Source of the DNA: Pseudomonadales bacterium
GTDB lineage: Bacteria; Pseudomonadota; Gammaproteobacteria; Pseudomonadales; Azotimanducaceae
Assembly: GCA_022822135.1 (NCBI GenBank)
Contig: JAJECH010000051.1
Span: 1 to 64,000 of the forward strand
DNA length: 64,000 nucleotides
Direction: 5' to 3'
The notes under the pieces: generated by a model
The model's input: only the letters and a program-made list of their open reading frames with translations
Databases searched by the model: none
What the model was told of the DNA's origin: nothing
Program-made: the position numbers and the translations under genes
In this document: positions 33,186 through 42,321 of the stretch, piece by piece
Position numbering within the stretch: the stretch's first letter is position 1
Layout: every line of letters starts with the position of its first letter

Positions 33186-34175
33186 TTAAAGACCGGCGGC
33201 TACCAAATCCTGCATGCGTATCAATCCGATCGGACGCTCATCTTCGAGCACCACAAGCGATGTGATCTGTGAATCGCGCATTCTCTCCAAGCAGTCGAAT
33301 GCTCTCGACTCGGCTTCGATGGATCCGCGTTTCACATCGGGTAGACCACTGTTTCGTCGGCTCATTCCGTAGCAGTCGCGACCACTCACTTCTAAGTCAA
33401 GCTTGTGGCGTTCTGCCAGTCGTCGAATGTCGCCGTCCGTCAGCATGCCAAAGAATGTATCGTCCGGTTCGGTTAATAACGCAAGTCCCAGTCCTTTAGA
33501 AGACATCTCGTAGATCACATCGTTTAACGACGCATCGGCAGAGATTTTCGGTAGTGCGTCGCTTTTCACCATCAAATCGTTGACGCTCAAGAGCAATCGA
33601 CGCCCTAATGTCCCACTTGGGTGGAATTGAGCGAAGTCATCGATCGTAAATCCTTTCGCTTGTTGGACACAGATGGCAAGTACATCGCAAATCGCTAAAC
33701 TCGTGCCACTGCTGATGGTCGGGGCGAGATCCCACTCGTCGATCTCGGGGATTTTCGGAATCGTTAGCGCGATGTCTGCGAGCTTTGAAAGAATGGAATT
33801 CGCTTCTGACAAACTAACGACAGAGCCACTCGTGACGTTTTTATATTGACGTACGAATTCGAGCGTCTCTTCATTGCCTCCGCTTTTCGAGATCGCGAGC
33901 ATGGCCGTACCTTCATTCACGATCCCTAGATCACCGTGCAGCGCTTCAACTGGGTGTACGAAGACTGCGCGCGTGCCCGTACTGTTGAGAGTCGCCGCCG
34001 CCTTTTGACCAATCAAACCGCTCTTGCCGATTCCGGTCACGACCAGGATTGATTCAAGTCCGGCGATTAGTTCTACTGCTTTGGCAAACGACGTGTCAAG
34101 TAGGGTCCTTGTTTCATGCATCGCACGCTCATAGGACGCCAACATGCGCCTGCCTTCTTCGAGCGCGTCACTCAT
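33186..34175 (-). CDS. kdsD: D-arabinose 5-phosphate isomerase (KpsF/GutQ/KdsD family)
   Basis: The enzyme turns ribulose 5-phosphate into arabinose 5-phosphate, the first step toward Kdo of lipopolysaccharide. The 329-residue protein has an N-terminal SIS domain (residues 30-185: VVTGIGKSGLIGQKAAATLN, ISKSGGNEETLEF, APTISSGTSLAICDVLAI) and two CBS domains (about 200-329), exactly the KdsD plan and length. The ATG at 34175 starts 4 bases after the amidohydrolase stop; a longer frame to 34211 overlaps that gene. No other Kdo gene is nearby, and its operon partners are unusual for this function. Confidence 0.93.
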   Translation of the reverse strand: MSDALEEGRRMLASYERAMHETRTLLDTSFAKAVELIAGLESILVVTGIGKSGLIGQKAAATLNSTGTRAVFVHPVEALHGDLGIVNEGTAMLAISKSGGNEETLEFVRQYKNVTSGSVVSLSEANSILSKLADIALTIPKIPEIDEWDLAPTISSGTSLAICDVLAICVQQAKGFTIDDFAQFHPSGTLGRRLLLSVNDLMVKSDALPKISADASLNDVIYEMSSKGLGLALLTEPDDTFFGMLTDGDIRRLAERHKLDLEVSGRDCYGMSRRNSGLPDVKRGSIEAESRAFDCLERMRDSQITSLVVLEDERPIGLIRMQDLVAAGL

Positions 34176-34179
34176 GTGT

Positions 34180-35298
34180 TCAGTTTTCGCAATTGAAGTA
34201 CGATGCGGCATTGTCCCAGAAGATACGCTTGATACTGTCGCGAGCTAGCGGTTGTTCTTCCAGGTGTTGCATTCCTAATGGCCAGGTACCATCGGGATGT
34301 GGATAGTCTGTATTGAACGCGACGTATTGATCGCCGACAAGCTCGCAAACTGCCGGTAACGTCATTTCATCGCCACGACAAGCCACAAGAAAGTTGGATT
34401 TGAAGTACTCGGTTGGTCTTTTCAGGAGCATTGGATGTTCTTCACGTCCCGAAAAGTCGTAGTGTTGCTCCATACGCTGCAACCAATAAGGCAACCATCC
34501 CGCATCTGCTTCCACGTGGACGACCTTTAGTCGTGGGTGTTTCTCAATCGTGCCGAACCAAATTAAGCACATCATCGCAACCATCGCTTCAAACGGATGT
34601 GCTGCGATATGACCTGATGTGTGCGTCGACATACGATCGCCGTAAGATGGTAAATACGGTGAACCTGAGTCGTGCAAGCAGATTGGTAAGTTCAGATCAG
34701 AAATACACTCCCACAATGAGTCGTAGTCCTCACTGCTAAGGTTTCGACCATCTGCTGGATTCGGCCGAATATAGAAACATCGCGCACCTTTCTCCGCCAT
34801 CATTTTAGCTTCTTCGATAGAGAACTCAGGGGATTGAACAGGCAGCATCGCGGCCATGAATAGACGCGAAGGATCCTCCGAACAGTACTCGAAACTCCAG
34901 TCGTTGTACGCACGACACACAGCCCAAAGGAGCTCTGGATCTTTGAATGGTTTACCGAGGATTTGACCGCCAACAGTGGGGTAGATCACCTGAGCGTCGA
35001 CTCCTTGATCGTCCATATCAGCAAGACGTGCGGTATTACTAAACCCCGCTTCACGCGTTCGTGCAAATCTCTCCATCGCCTTTCGCGTCGCCGCATGGAA
35101 TTCCGCCGAGTTCATCGGGTAAGACCCATCTTGTTTTGTGATGGGTTCCCCTTCGACCATCATGCCACGTTGTCCATTACCGAAGTCTCCAACGTGGGGC
35201 GCTCGGTCGACGAACAAAGGATCGATGTAATCCTGCCATATCGAAGCTGGTTCCATTTGGTGGGCATCGGTATCGAGAACCCTCAAGCCGTCACGCAT
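34180..35298 (-). CDS. Amidohydrolase-2 family TIM-barrel protein (second of three)
   Basis: The 372-residue protein has the motifs seen in the other two copies in this window: DTDAHQMEPASIW at the start, CLHDSGSPY in the barrel, VHVEADAGWLPYWLQRMEQH, and the late aspartate in NTDYPHPDGTWPLG. It belongs to the metal-dependent hydrolase group related to ACMSD decarboxylases; the substrate is not evident. I prefer the ATG at 35298, which has GGA at a good distance, over the TTG two codons upstream. It heads the run of four minus-strand genes that includes kdsD. Confidence 0.87.
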   Translation of the reverse strand: MRDGLRVLDTDAHQMEPASIWQDYIDPLFVDRAPHVGDFGNGQRGMMVEGEPITKQDGSYPMNSAEFHAATRKAMERFARTREAGFSNTARLADMDDQGVDAQVIYPTVGGQILGKPFKDPELLWAVCRAYNDWSFEYCSEDPSRLFMAAMLPVQSPEFSIEEAKMMAEKGARCFYIRPNPADGRNLSSEDYDSLWECISDLNLPICLHDSGSPYLPSYGDRMSTHTSGHIAAHPFEAMVAMMCLIWFGTIEKHPRLKVVHVEADAGWLPYWLQRMEQHYDFSGREEHPMLLKRPTEYFKSNFLVACRGDEMTLPAVCELVGDQYVAFNTDYPHPDGTWPLGMQHLEEQPLARDSIKRIFWDNAASYFNCEN

Positions 35299-35414
35299 AG
35301 CCAATATCCAAATAACGCATTTCTAGGTGCAAACTTTAAAACAGCGACCACTGTGAATAAAACGCTCGAGTTGAACGCATTAAATTGCGACTCTACAAAG
35401 GTACAGATTCGAGG

Positions 35415-36086
35415 ATGAAGCAGGAGCACGAAGAGGGATTGCAACAGCAGCTCGAGCGGTTTGCTGGCATCACCCGCGGCGGTTGGAAGGTTGGTCTCAC
35501 GTCAGGTGGAAGTCGCGATGGCATGGGAGTCGGATTCCGACCGTTTGGACATATCGCTAAGGATCAAATTTTCGAATCCGGCGTTACGATCGAAGTGAGT
35601 CAGGTCGGCGATATTGGAGTTGAGAACGAGTTGTGCTTCTTATTCGGCGAGACGGTGCCAACGAACGCCGATCGCACACGGTTGATGCACTGCATTGAAG
35701 CACTTCGACCTGGGTTCGAGCTCAATGAACGTCGTCTTAGCAACGATGCTTCCACTCAAGATCGGCTTGCTGACAATTTGTCCCAGTACGGTATCGTCGT
35801 CGGGTCTCCGTTAACGGACTTTCGTAATTTGGAACTTGAGGAACTCGCCGTCACGTTGCGATGTGACGAAACCGCGGTGGCGACCGTTCATAGTCGGGGT
35901 CATATCGACGACCACTACGATTCATTGCTCGCGCTAGTTCAAGTATTGGCTCAATTCGATCGGCGAATTGAAGCTGGCGATCATGTCATTACGGGTGCGT
36001 TCGCACGCGAACGCGTTTTGTCCCCATCTGTCTGGCGTGGCGACTTTTCTTTAGGTATCGGCTCTGTCGAGGTTGAGTTCAAATGA
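35415..36086 (+). CDS. Fumarylacetoacetate hydrolase / 2-keto-4-pentenoate hydratase family protein
   Basis: The 223-residue protein matches the hydratase side of the superfamily: GGWKVGLTSGG near the start, IGVENELCFLFGE with the metal-binding glutamates (E-x-E), the ALRPGFELNERRL strand with its glutamate, then DNLSQYGIVVGSP and a C-terminal sheet with GDHVITGAF. The family hydrates or cleaves 2-oxo acids in aromatic degradation. The ATG at 35415 is preferred; a TTG at 35385 is possible. The stop overlaps the next gene's ATG by four bases, so the two are translationally coupled. Confidence 0.85.
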   Translation: MKQEHEEGLQQQLERFAGITRGGWKVGLTSGGSRDGMGVGFRPFGHIAKDQIFESGVTIEVSQVGDIGVENELCFLFGETVPTNADRTRLMHCIEALRPGFELNERRLSNDASTQDRLADNLSQYGIVVGSPLTDFRNLELEELAVTLRCDETAVATVHSRGHIDDHYDSLLALVQVLAQFDRRIEAGDHVITGAFARERVLSPSVWRGDFSLGIGSVEVEFK

Positions 36087-37045
36087 AAATCCTTGTGATT
36101 CCCGGATTGACGCTGCCCACGGTTGACGAGACGATCGTCGAACAGATTCGTGCGGCGAGTCAGGGTGCAGATGTCGTTGTATCGGATCCTCAAAGCGCGA
36201 TCGATGAAGTGCACGACGCCGAGATTGTGTTAGGTTTCGTCAACCAACGAATGTTCGAAAAGGCTAATTCGCTCAAATGGGTCCAGTCCATTTCCTCTGG
36301 CGTCGATATGTTCCTCTACGACGAATTCGTTGAGAGCGATGTCGTGTTGACGAGCGAAAAAGGGTTGGTCGGCGAACACCTCGCGGACCATGGCTTCGGA
36401 CTCTTACTGATGCTCACCCGTCAGCTCCGAACCGCGTTGCTTCTTGGACCGGACTCGTGGAATCATCGACCTGAAATGCGACGACAAGAAATCGAGCTTA
36501 CGGGCAGCACGATGGGTGTATTCGGGTTTGGCAGTACGGGTCGAGGCATGGCTAAAAGGGCCGTTGGGTTTGGGATGAACGTTCTTGCGCTTGATCGCGA
36601 CCCTGTGCCGACTAGTCCAGAGGTGAGTGAAGTTTGGCGCCCCGATCGCTTTGACGACTTACTCGGTTCTTCTGATGTCCTCGCTATCTGTTGTCCATTG
36701 ACGAATGAAACACGTGGCAAATTCAACGGCGACGCATTTAAGACCATGAAGACCTCTTCGTTTCTGGTCAATGTCACGCGTGGCGAGGTTATGGTTGAAG
36801 AGGACCTAGTAGACGCACTCAAAAACGGCGACATCCGTGGTGCGGCATTGGATGTCACGCCACGTGAACCGCTACCTGCGGAGAGCCCACTCTGGGAACT
36901 CGAAAACGTGGTTATGACCCCTCACACGGCCGGAGCGAGTCAGTTTCGAGCGCAACGGAACCTGGATCGTTTTTTAGGCAATCTGCAGCGCTACCTATCG
37001 AAAGAACCGCTCGAAGGTCTCATTGACAAGCACCTCGGGTACTAG
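36083..37045 (+). CDS. D-2-hydroxyacid dehydrogenase, NAD(P)-dependent
   Basis: The 320-residue protein is of the D-isomer-specific 2-hydroxyacid dehydrogenase family. The nucleotide-binding motif is GVFGFGSTGRGMAKRAVG with an aspartate at the end of the second strand (ALDRDP), which favours NAD. The catalytic residues are the arginine in NVTRGEVM, the glutamate in TPREPLP and the histidine in MTPHTAG. Coupled by overlap to a 2-oxo-acid hydratase-like protein, it could reduce a 2-oxo acid or oxidise a hydroxy acid in the same route; this is inference. Confidence 0.9.
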   Translation: MKILVIPGLTLPTVDETIVEQIRAASQGADVVVSDPQSAIDEVHDAEIVLGFVNQRMFEKANSLKWVQSISSGVDMFLYDEFVESDVVLTSEKGLVGEHLADHGFGLLLMLTRQLRTALLLGPDSWNHRPEMRRQEIELTGSTMGVFGFGSTGRGMAKRAVGFGMNVLALDRDPVPTSPEVSEVWRPDRFDDLLGSSDVLAICCPLTNETRGKFNGDAFKTMKTSSFLVNVTRGEVMVEEDLVDALKNGDIRGAALDVTPREPLPAESPLWELENVVMTPHTAGASQFRAQRNLDRFLGNLQRYLSKEPLEGLIDKHLGY

Positions 37046-37099
37046 AACATTGACAAGACTGAATACAAAAACGACTCGCGAGTAGCTAGGAACTGCACT

Positions 37100-38014
37100 T
37101 TGGAATCCGCATACGCCATTGAAGTTCAGGGACTTCACAAGTCCTACGGAGATTTTGAAGCCGTCAAAGGTATCGATCTGCAAGTTAAGGTCGGTGAGAT
37201 CTTCGCACTACTCGGTCCTAACGGAGCCGGGAAAACAACCACCATCGAGATTCTTGAGGGCTTTCTTACACCCAATTCGGGTCATGTGCGAGTTTTAGGT
37301 TACGATCCAATAAAGCACGAACGAAACTACAAGGAACGAATCGGCATTGTTCTCCAGGAGACAGAAGTTGAGGAGTTCCTGTCTGTCGAGGAGTCGATTC
37401 GTCTCGTGCGATCTTACTATCAAGACCCGTTGCCCCTAGACGATATATTGGCTGCGACAGGATTAACCGACCAACGTCGTGTTCGACCCAGAAAACTGTC
37501 GGGTGGTCAAAAAAGACGATTAGATGTTGCGATGGGTCTCGCGGGTAACCCCGATTTGCTTTTTCTTGATGAACCAACGACTGGTTTTGATCCGCACGCG
37601 AGACGTGATGCCTGGGACATGCTCCGCAACCTCCGAGAGCTCGGTAAAACCGTATTACTTACCTCACATTACATGGACGAGGTAGAACACGTAGCGGATC
37701 GCGCTGCTGTCATGATTGATGGAAAGATCATTTCAGAAGGTACGCCTCAAGAACTGGCGCATGAGTCCGAGCCAACTATTTCCTTCAGCGCTGATACCAA
37801 CCTTAGCCTCCCAGCTGAACTTGACTCTCACGCAACGCGAGATGGCTCTCATTGCGAGCTGTCGCCCCCGAATCTGGTCGAAACACTACACGTTCTGACG
37901 GGTTGGGCGATAGAGAACAACGTACAGCTGGAAGACCTGAGCATCACGCGTCGGTCATTGGATGATGCGTTCGTGCAGTTGACGCGAAGCGCAGATGAAG
38001 AGAGCGAAGATTGA
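37100..38014 (+). CDS. ABC transporter ATP-binding protein (ABC-2 exporter type)
   Basis: The 304-residue ATPase has Walker A LGPNGAGKTTT, Q-loop VLQETEVEEFL, signature KLSGGQKRRLDVAMGLAG, Walker B LLFLDEPTTGFDP and the H-loop TSHYMDEVEHVADR, with a 90-residue C-terminal extension typical of the DrrA/NodI-like branch. The start is a TTG with AGGA nine bases upstream. It overlaps its permease gene by four bases (TTGA). Such pairs export drugs, polysaccharides or hydrophobic compounds; the substrate is unknown. Confidence 0.93.
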   Translation: MESAYAIEVQGLHKSYGDFEAVKGIDLQVKVGEIFALLGPNGAGKTTTIEILEGFLTPNSGHVRVLGYDPIKHERNYKERIGIVLQETEVEEFLSVEESIRLVRSYYQDPLPLDDILAATGLTDQRRVRPRKLSGGQKRRLDVAMGLAGNPDLLFLDEPTTGFDPHARRDAWDMLRNLRELGKTVLLTSHYMDEVEHVADRAAVMIDGKIISEGTPQELAHESEPTISFSADTNLSLPAELDSHATRDGSHCELSPPNLVETLHVLTGWAIENNVQLEDLSITRRSLDDAFVQLTRSADEESED

Positions 38015-38784
38015 ATTCACTTCGGCTCTTAGGTGTCCAGTTCGCCTATGAAAACCTGAAGTTCTGGCGGAACTCGATTGCTGCGTTTTTTACCGTAGCC
38101 CTTCCCTTGGTGATGATGGTGATTCTCTGCCTCTTATTCGGGTCGCAACAGACCTCAAGTGGGAATGAACCTATTTACCTATCCACTTTCTACGTGCCGG
38201 CGATGTCAGCGATGGCGGTCATCGGTGCTTGTTTTACGAACATTGCAATGGAAGTGGCGATTTCTCGCGATCGCGGGCTTCTCAAGCGCTATCGAGGAAC
38301 ACCGCTGCCAACTTCGACGTTGGTTTGCGCGAAACTCGCGCATGCGGTCTTGCTTGGATTTGTGCTCGTTATTTGTCTCGTTTGTGTCGGAGCTTGGTTG
38401 TTTGATGCCACGGTGAGCGACATTCGAATCGGCATGTTCGCTGTGATATTGGTATTAGGTTCGGCGACGTTTTGTGCACTTGGTTTGGCGATCGCAGCGG
38501 TTATTCCTAACGCTGAAGCTTCGCCTGCGATCGTACAAGCGATCGTGTTGCCTTTGTTATTTATCTCGGATGTCTTCCTGCCAATGGACAACGCGCCAGC
38601 ATGGCTTCAGTGGATTGCTTCAGTATTTCCGGTTCGACACTTTGCTTTAGGACTGCAGTCATCGTTCCACCCAATTCTGATGAACAATATCCAAGAGTGG
38701 GTGCACGTGGTGGTTTTGACGATCTGGTTCTTGGTTGGCCTCCTGGTCGCGACGCGTTATTTTCGGTGGGAACAAAAGAGATAA
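38011..38784 (+). CDS. ABC-2 type transporter permease
   Basis: The 257-residue membrane protein has six hydrophobic spans and the ABC-2 features: NLKFWRNSIAAFFTVALPLV at the start, RDRGLLKRYRGTPLP in the first cytoplasmic loop, and the C-terminal region FISDVFLPMDNAPAWLQWIA with VFPVRHFALGL. It begins at TTG overlapping the stop of the ATPase gene. Homodimerisation with two copies of the ATPase is the usual arrangement. After it come 153 non-coding bases before the PHP gene. Confidence 0.92.
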   Translation: MNSLRLLGVQFAYENLKFWRNSIAAFFTVALPLVMMVILCLLFGSQQTSSGNEPIYLSTFYVPAMSAMAVIGACFTNIAMEVAISRDRGLLKRYRGTPLPTSTLVCAKLAHAVLLGFVLVICLVCVGAWLFDATVSDIRIGMFAVILVLGSATFCALGLAIAAVIPNAEASPAIVQAIVLPLLFISDVFLPMDNAPAWLQWIASVFPVRHFALGLQSSFHPILMNNIQEWVHVVVLTIWFLVGLLVATRYFRWEQKR

Positions 38785-38937
38785 CGTACTGATTTGATTA
38801 ACTAAATTTCGCAAGAAGCTTGATTAATACGTCCTTGTTAGTAGCGGTTCTTAAAATTGCGCACGGCAAAGATCGTTTGCGTCAAGGCTGTCGTTGAACG
38901 GTCATACAACACACGAAAATCGCCATGAGCTTCGGCG

Positions 38938-39771
38938 ATGCGTCGTCAAATACCCATGCTAGATTCCGAGTACAAACACAACTTCCATACCCATACGTTC
39001 CGCTGTAAACACGCAAAAGGCGATGCAGTCGATTATTGCGAATATGCTCGGGAACACGGTATGGAAACGATCGGTTTTTCCGATCACACGCCATTGCCTG
39101 ACGATCGATGGATTAGTGCACGTATGCATGTTGCACAGCTCGACGACTACGTATCTGCCGTGCACCGTGCGCAGCACGAGTATCCCGATCTTCGGGTTCT
39201 GTTAGGTATGGAGTGTGAATACGTACCGAAGTTTCATGCGTTCTTCGAAGATGAACTACTAGGAGAACGTGAATTCGATTACTTGGTAGGCGGTCCGCAC
39301 TTCTTTACCGACGATTACGGTTCGTGGACTGGCACCTACGGTGGGACTGTAGACGCTAAATCGTTAAAAGACTACGGGCGTTACGTGAGTGAGATGATCG
39401 AGAGTGGTTTATTTGCGTTCGTTGCTCACCCAGATTTGTTCGGCAACTGTTACAAACATTGGGACGCGAACACAATATCCGCGAGTCGAGACATATTTGA
39501 AGCTGCGGCCGAATGCGAAGTTGGACTTGAAATCAACGCGTTGGGATTTCGCAAGATTGCGAAAAAGAAGCTATTCAATCCATATCCGCTTTATCCATGG
39601 CCACCGTTCTGGGAACTAGCTTCCGAGTACAACGTGAAAGTCATCGTGAACGCTGATGCCCACCGACCCACAGATTTGCAACGCATGACGTCTGATGCGG
39701 AGGCCTTGCGAGTAAGCTGCAACTTAAAAGCAATGGACCCAATGGAGATCGGTGCGGAGCGGTCCACGTAA
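38938..39771 (+). CDS. PHP-domain phosphatase (histidinol-phosphatase-like)
   Basis: The 277-residue protein has the four PHP motifs: NFHTHTFRCKHAKG, GFSDHTPLP, the GMECEYVP strand and the late block VIVNADAHRPTDL, plus VAHPDLFG. It is therefore a multi-metal phosphoesterase of the HisJ/HisK type that splits histidinol phosphate in some bacteria. No other his gene is close, so another phosphate ester is possible. The ATG at 38938 or the one at 38956 may serve as start; neither has a strong ribosome site. Confidence 0.85.
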   Translation: MRRQIPMLDSEYKHNFHTHTFRCKHAKGDAVDYCEYAREHGMETIGFSDHTPLPDDRWISARMHVAQLDDYVSAVHRAQHEYPDLRVLLGMECEYVPKFHAFFEDELLGEREFDYLVGGPHFFTDDYGSWTGTYGGTVDAKSLKDYGRYVSEMIESGLFAFVAHPDLFGNCYKHWDANTISASRDIFEAAAECEVGLEINALGFRKIAKKKLFNPYPLYPWPPFWELASEYNVKVIVNADAHRPTDLQRMTSDAEALRVSCNLKAMDPMEIGAERST

Positions 39772-39874
39772 ATGCACTGACGTTAATAACCGAGCTGTAC
39801 CTAAGTCATCGTGCTGTTTAATACAAGCCCTGATGAATCTGACACATAGCTACCAAATCAAAGGAGAATAGAGG

Positions 39875-42121
39875 ATGGCTGAAGCAATCGACTACCAGTA
39901 CATTGGTACTCGACCGGTTCGACCAGATGGGATAGAGAAGGTAACCGGACGCGCGAAGTTTGGTGCCGACGAAATACTCCCAGGCATGTTGGTGGGCAAA
40001 GTACTTCGTAGCCCGCACGCCCATGCCAAGATACTGTCGATTGATACGTCTGAGGCTAAATCTATCCCCGGCGTGTTCGCAGTCATCACTGGTGACGATT
40101 TTCCGGAACGAGCGCCAGGACGAGGTAGAGGTGGTTTTTCTGAGAACATCATCGCAGCCGCAAAAGCGCTCTACCATGGTCATGCGATTGCTGCGGTAGC
40201 TGCTGACAATCATGGGGCTGCTGACGCTGCACTGGAAGCAATTAAAGTCGAGTACGACGTACTAGAAGCAGTTACCGACCCGGTCGCTGCGATGGCTGAG
40301 AATGCACCGATTCTCAATGAGAAACAGTTTACGCGCAGCCCTAACGGTCCATCATCAGAACCGTCGAACGTCTCCGCACACACGATCACTGCTGATCGGG
40401 GAGATATCGAGCGAGGGTTTAGCGACGCGGATGTCGTGGTCGAACGGACCTTCAAGACTCCTATGGTTCATCAAGGCTACATCGAACCACACGCTTGTAC
40501 CGCGAACTACACCGAGACCGGAAAAGCAACGGTTTGGTGTTGCACGCAAGGCCATTTCGGTGTTCGCTCGCAAACTGCAGGAATCGTGGGTATGGACCTT
40601 CATGACTTGAAGGTTGTGGCGAGCGAGATCGGTGGCGGATTTGGCGGGAAAACCATCATTTATCTTGAACCGTTGGCGCTTAAGTTGTCCGAACTAAGTC
40701 ACCGACCGGTACGTATGGTCATGTCTCGTGAAGAGGTATTTCGCGCAACAGGTCCGGCTTCTGGCTCGGTAAACACGATCAAGATTGGTGCGAAGAAAGA
40801 CGGAACCATCACGGCGATGTCTGCCAAGTTGATTTATGAGGCTGGGGCATACCCGGGAAGTCCCGTAGGCGCTGGCAGCATGTGTGTGTTTGCTCCTTAC
40901 GATGTCGAGAACGTTCGAATCGAAGGATTCGACGTGACCGTGAATCGTCCGAAAGTGGCTGCTTATCGTGCGCCTGGCGCTCCTCAGTCCATGTATGCAT
41001 CTGAATCCGTGCTCGACGAAATCGCGATGAAGATCGATATGGATCCGCTCGATTTCCGACTCAAGAATGCAGCCGAAGAAGGCACGCAATCGACCTATGG
41101 ACCAAAGTTCCAAGCGATCGGGTTGAAAGAGTGCATCCGCAAGGCGAAGGAACACCCGAACTATCACGTACCGTTAGGTGAAGACGAAGGACGAGGCATA
41201 GCAGTCGGTTTCTGGTTCAATGGAGGTAATCAGTCGAGTGCCGAAGTTCACATAACTGATGACGGGCACGTACTCGTCGTAGAAGGCAGTCCAGATATCG
41301 GTGGAAGCCGTGCCTCAATGGCATTGATGGCCGCCGAGACTCTCGGCGTACCGTATGACCACATCAGAGTGAATGTCGCGGACACCGATTCGACTGGATA
41401 CTGCGCAACAACTGGCGGTAGTCGTACGACCTTCGCTACTGGCTTAGCGGTAATAAACGCGTGCGAGAACGCGATCGTCGAACTCAAAAAGCGTGCAGCG
41501 TCGGCGATGGATCTTGATGTCGACCAAGTAGAGTGGGCGAACGGATCGGCATCCCCGAAGCCCGGTGTGAACGTCGAAGCTAACCCGCTTTCTCTCGCTG
41601 AACTTGCGCGCGATGCAGCACGGACAGGTGGTCCGATTTCAGGTCGTGCGTCCTTGACTGCACAAGGTCCTGGCCCTGCGTTCTCAGTCAATATGAGCGA
41701 CGTTCATGTTGATCGGGAAACCGGGCGTGTGACCGTGAAGAGTTTCACATCGATTCAAGATGCGGGTAAAGCCATCCATCCGGACTATGTTGAAGGTCAG
41801 ATGCAAGGCGGCGCCGCGCAAGGCATCGGTTGGGCTCTGAACGAAGAGTACATCTACGATGAATCAGGTGTCTTAGAGAATCCGGGTTTTCTGGACTATC
41901 GAATTCCAGTCGCATCAGATCTACCGATGCTCGATACGGAAATCGTCGAGGTACCTAATCCGAATCACCCGTTCGGCGTCAGAGGTTGTGGTGAAACGCC
42001 GATCGTCGCGCCGCTTGCAGCCGTTGGTAACGCTGTAAGTCGTGCGTTGGACATGCGATTCACGGAGCTACCTATGTCGCCTCCGAACGTGCTTGAGGCT
42101 TTGTCCAACGGCTCATCGTAG
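39875..42121 (+). CDS. Molybdopterin-binding large subunit of a xanthine dehydrogenase/CoxL-family hydroxylase
   Basis: The 748-residue protein is the molybdenum subunit of the xanthine oxidase family. It opens with RPDGIEKVTGRAKFGADE, has GGGFGGK near residue 253, AYRAPGAPQS near 364 and the catalytic glutamate in RGCGETPIVAPLAA at about 707. The loop is not the AYRCSFR form of carbon monoxide dehydrogenases, so a CO-oxidising role is unlikely; aldehydes, N-heterocycles or hydroxybenzoyl-CoA are the alternatives. The FAD and 2Fe-2S subunits, normally adjacent, are absent on both sides. A good ribosome site (AGGAG) precedes the ATG, and an intrinsic terminator follows. Confidence 0.92.
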   Translation: MAEAIDYQYIGTRPVRPDGIEKVTGRAKFGADEILPGMLVGKVLRSPHAHAKILSIDTSEAKSIPGVFAVITGDDFPERAPGRGRGGFSENIIAAAKALYHGHAIAAVAADNHGAADAALEAIKVEYDVLEAVTDPVAAMAENAPILNEKQFTRSPNGPSSEPSNVSAHTITADRGDIERGFSDADVVVERTFKTPMVHQGYIEPHACTANYTETGKATVWCCTQGHFGVRSQTAGIVGMDLHDLKVVASEIGGGFGGKTIIYLEPLALKLSELSHRPVRMVMSREEVFRATGPASGSVNTIKIGAKKDGTITAMSAKLIYEAGAYPGSPVGAGSMCVFAPYDVENVRIEGFDVTVNRPKVAAYRAPGAPQSMYASESVLDEIAMKIDMDPLDFRLKNAAEEGTQSTYGPKFQAIGLKECIRKAKEHPNYHVPLGEDEGRGIAVGFWFNGGNQSSAEVHITDDGHVLVVEGSPDIGGSRASMALMAAETLGVPYDHIRVNVADTDSTGYCATTGGSRTTFATGLAVINACENAIVELKKRAASAMDLDVDQVEWANGSASPKPGVNVEANPLSLAELARDAARTGGPISGRASLTAQGPGPAFSVNMSDVHVDRETGRVTVKSFTSIQDAGKAIHPDYVEGQMQGGAAQGIGWALNEEYIYDESGVLENPGFLDYRIPVASDLPMLDTEIVEVPNPNHPFGVRGCGETPIVAPLAAVGNAVSRALDMRFTELPMSPPNVLEALSNGSS

Positions 42122-42141
42122 CAAGTAGAAACTTAATTGAC

Positions 42142-42174
42142 AGCCGAGGCGATGCCGATCGCCTCGGCTTTTTT
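42142..42174 (+). terminator. Intrinsic terminator
   Basis: AGCCGAGGCGAT (42142-42153) pairs perfectly with ATCGCCTCGGCT (42158-42169) around a GCCG loop, and TTTTTT follows. It ends the transcript of the molybdenum hydroxylase gene, 20 bases behind its stop, and isolates that gene from the amidohydrolase downstream. Confidence 0.92.
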
Positions 42175-42321
42175 ATTTGCGGAGTAGGCGTCACATCTGT
42201 CACGTACGACGAACTCTAAACTGATTTTTCTTGTATGTACGCGGCTGCTTACGTAACTCTGCGAAACTGAATCGTGTATATTGCCCGCACTAGACCTTGA
42301 GTTCTACGGGGGACGACGTCT

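Noticed and set aside
37100..38784. ABC-2 exporter as part of a natural-product cluster
   Set aside because: No synthetase, polyketide or peptide-modification gene is adjacent, so the pair is left as an exporter of unknown substrate.
39818..40213. Minus-strand frame at the start of the molybdenum hydroxylase gene
   Set aside because: It is antisense to the conserved N-terminus of that gene and shows no family features.
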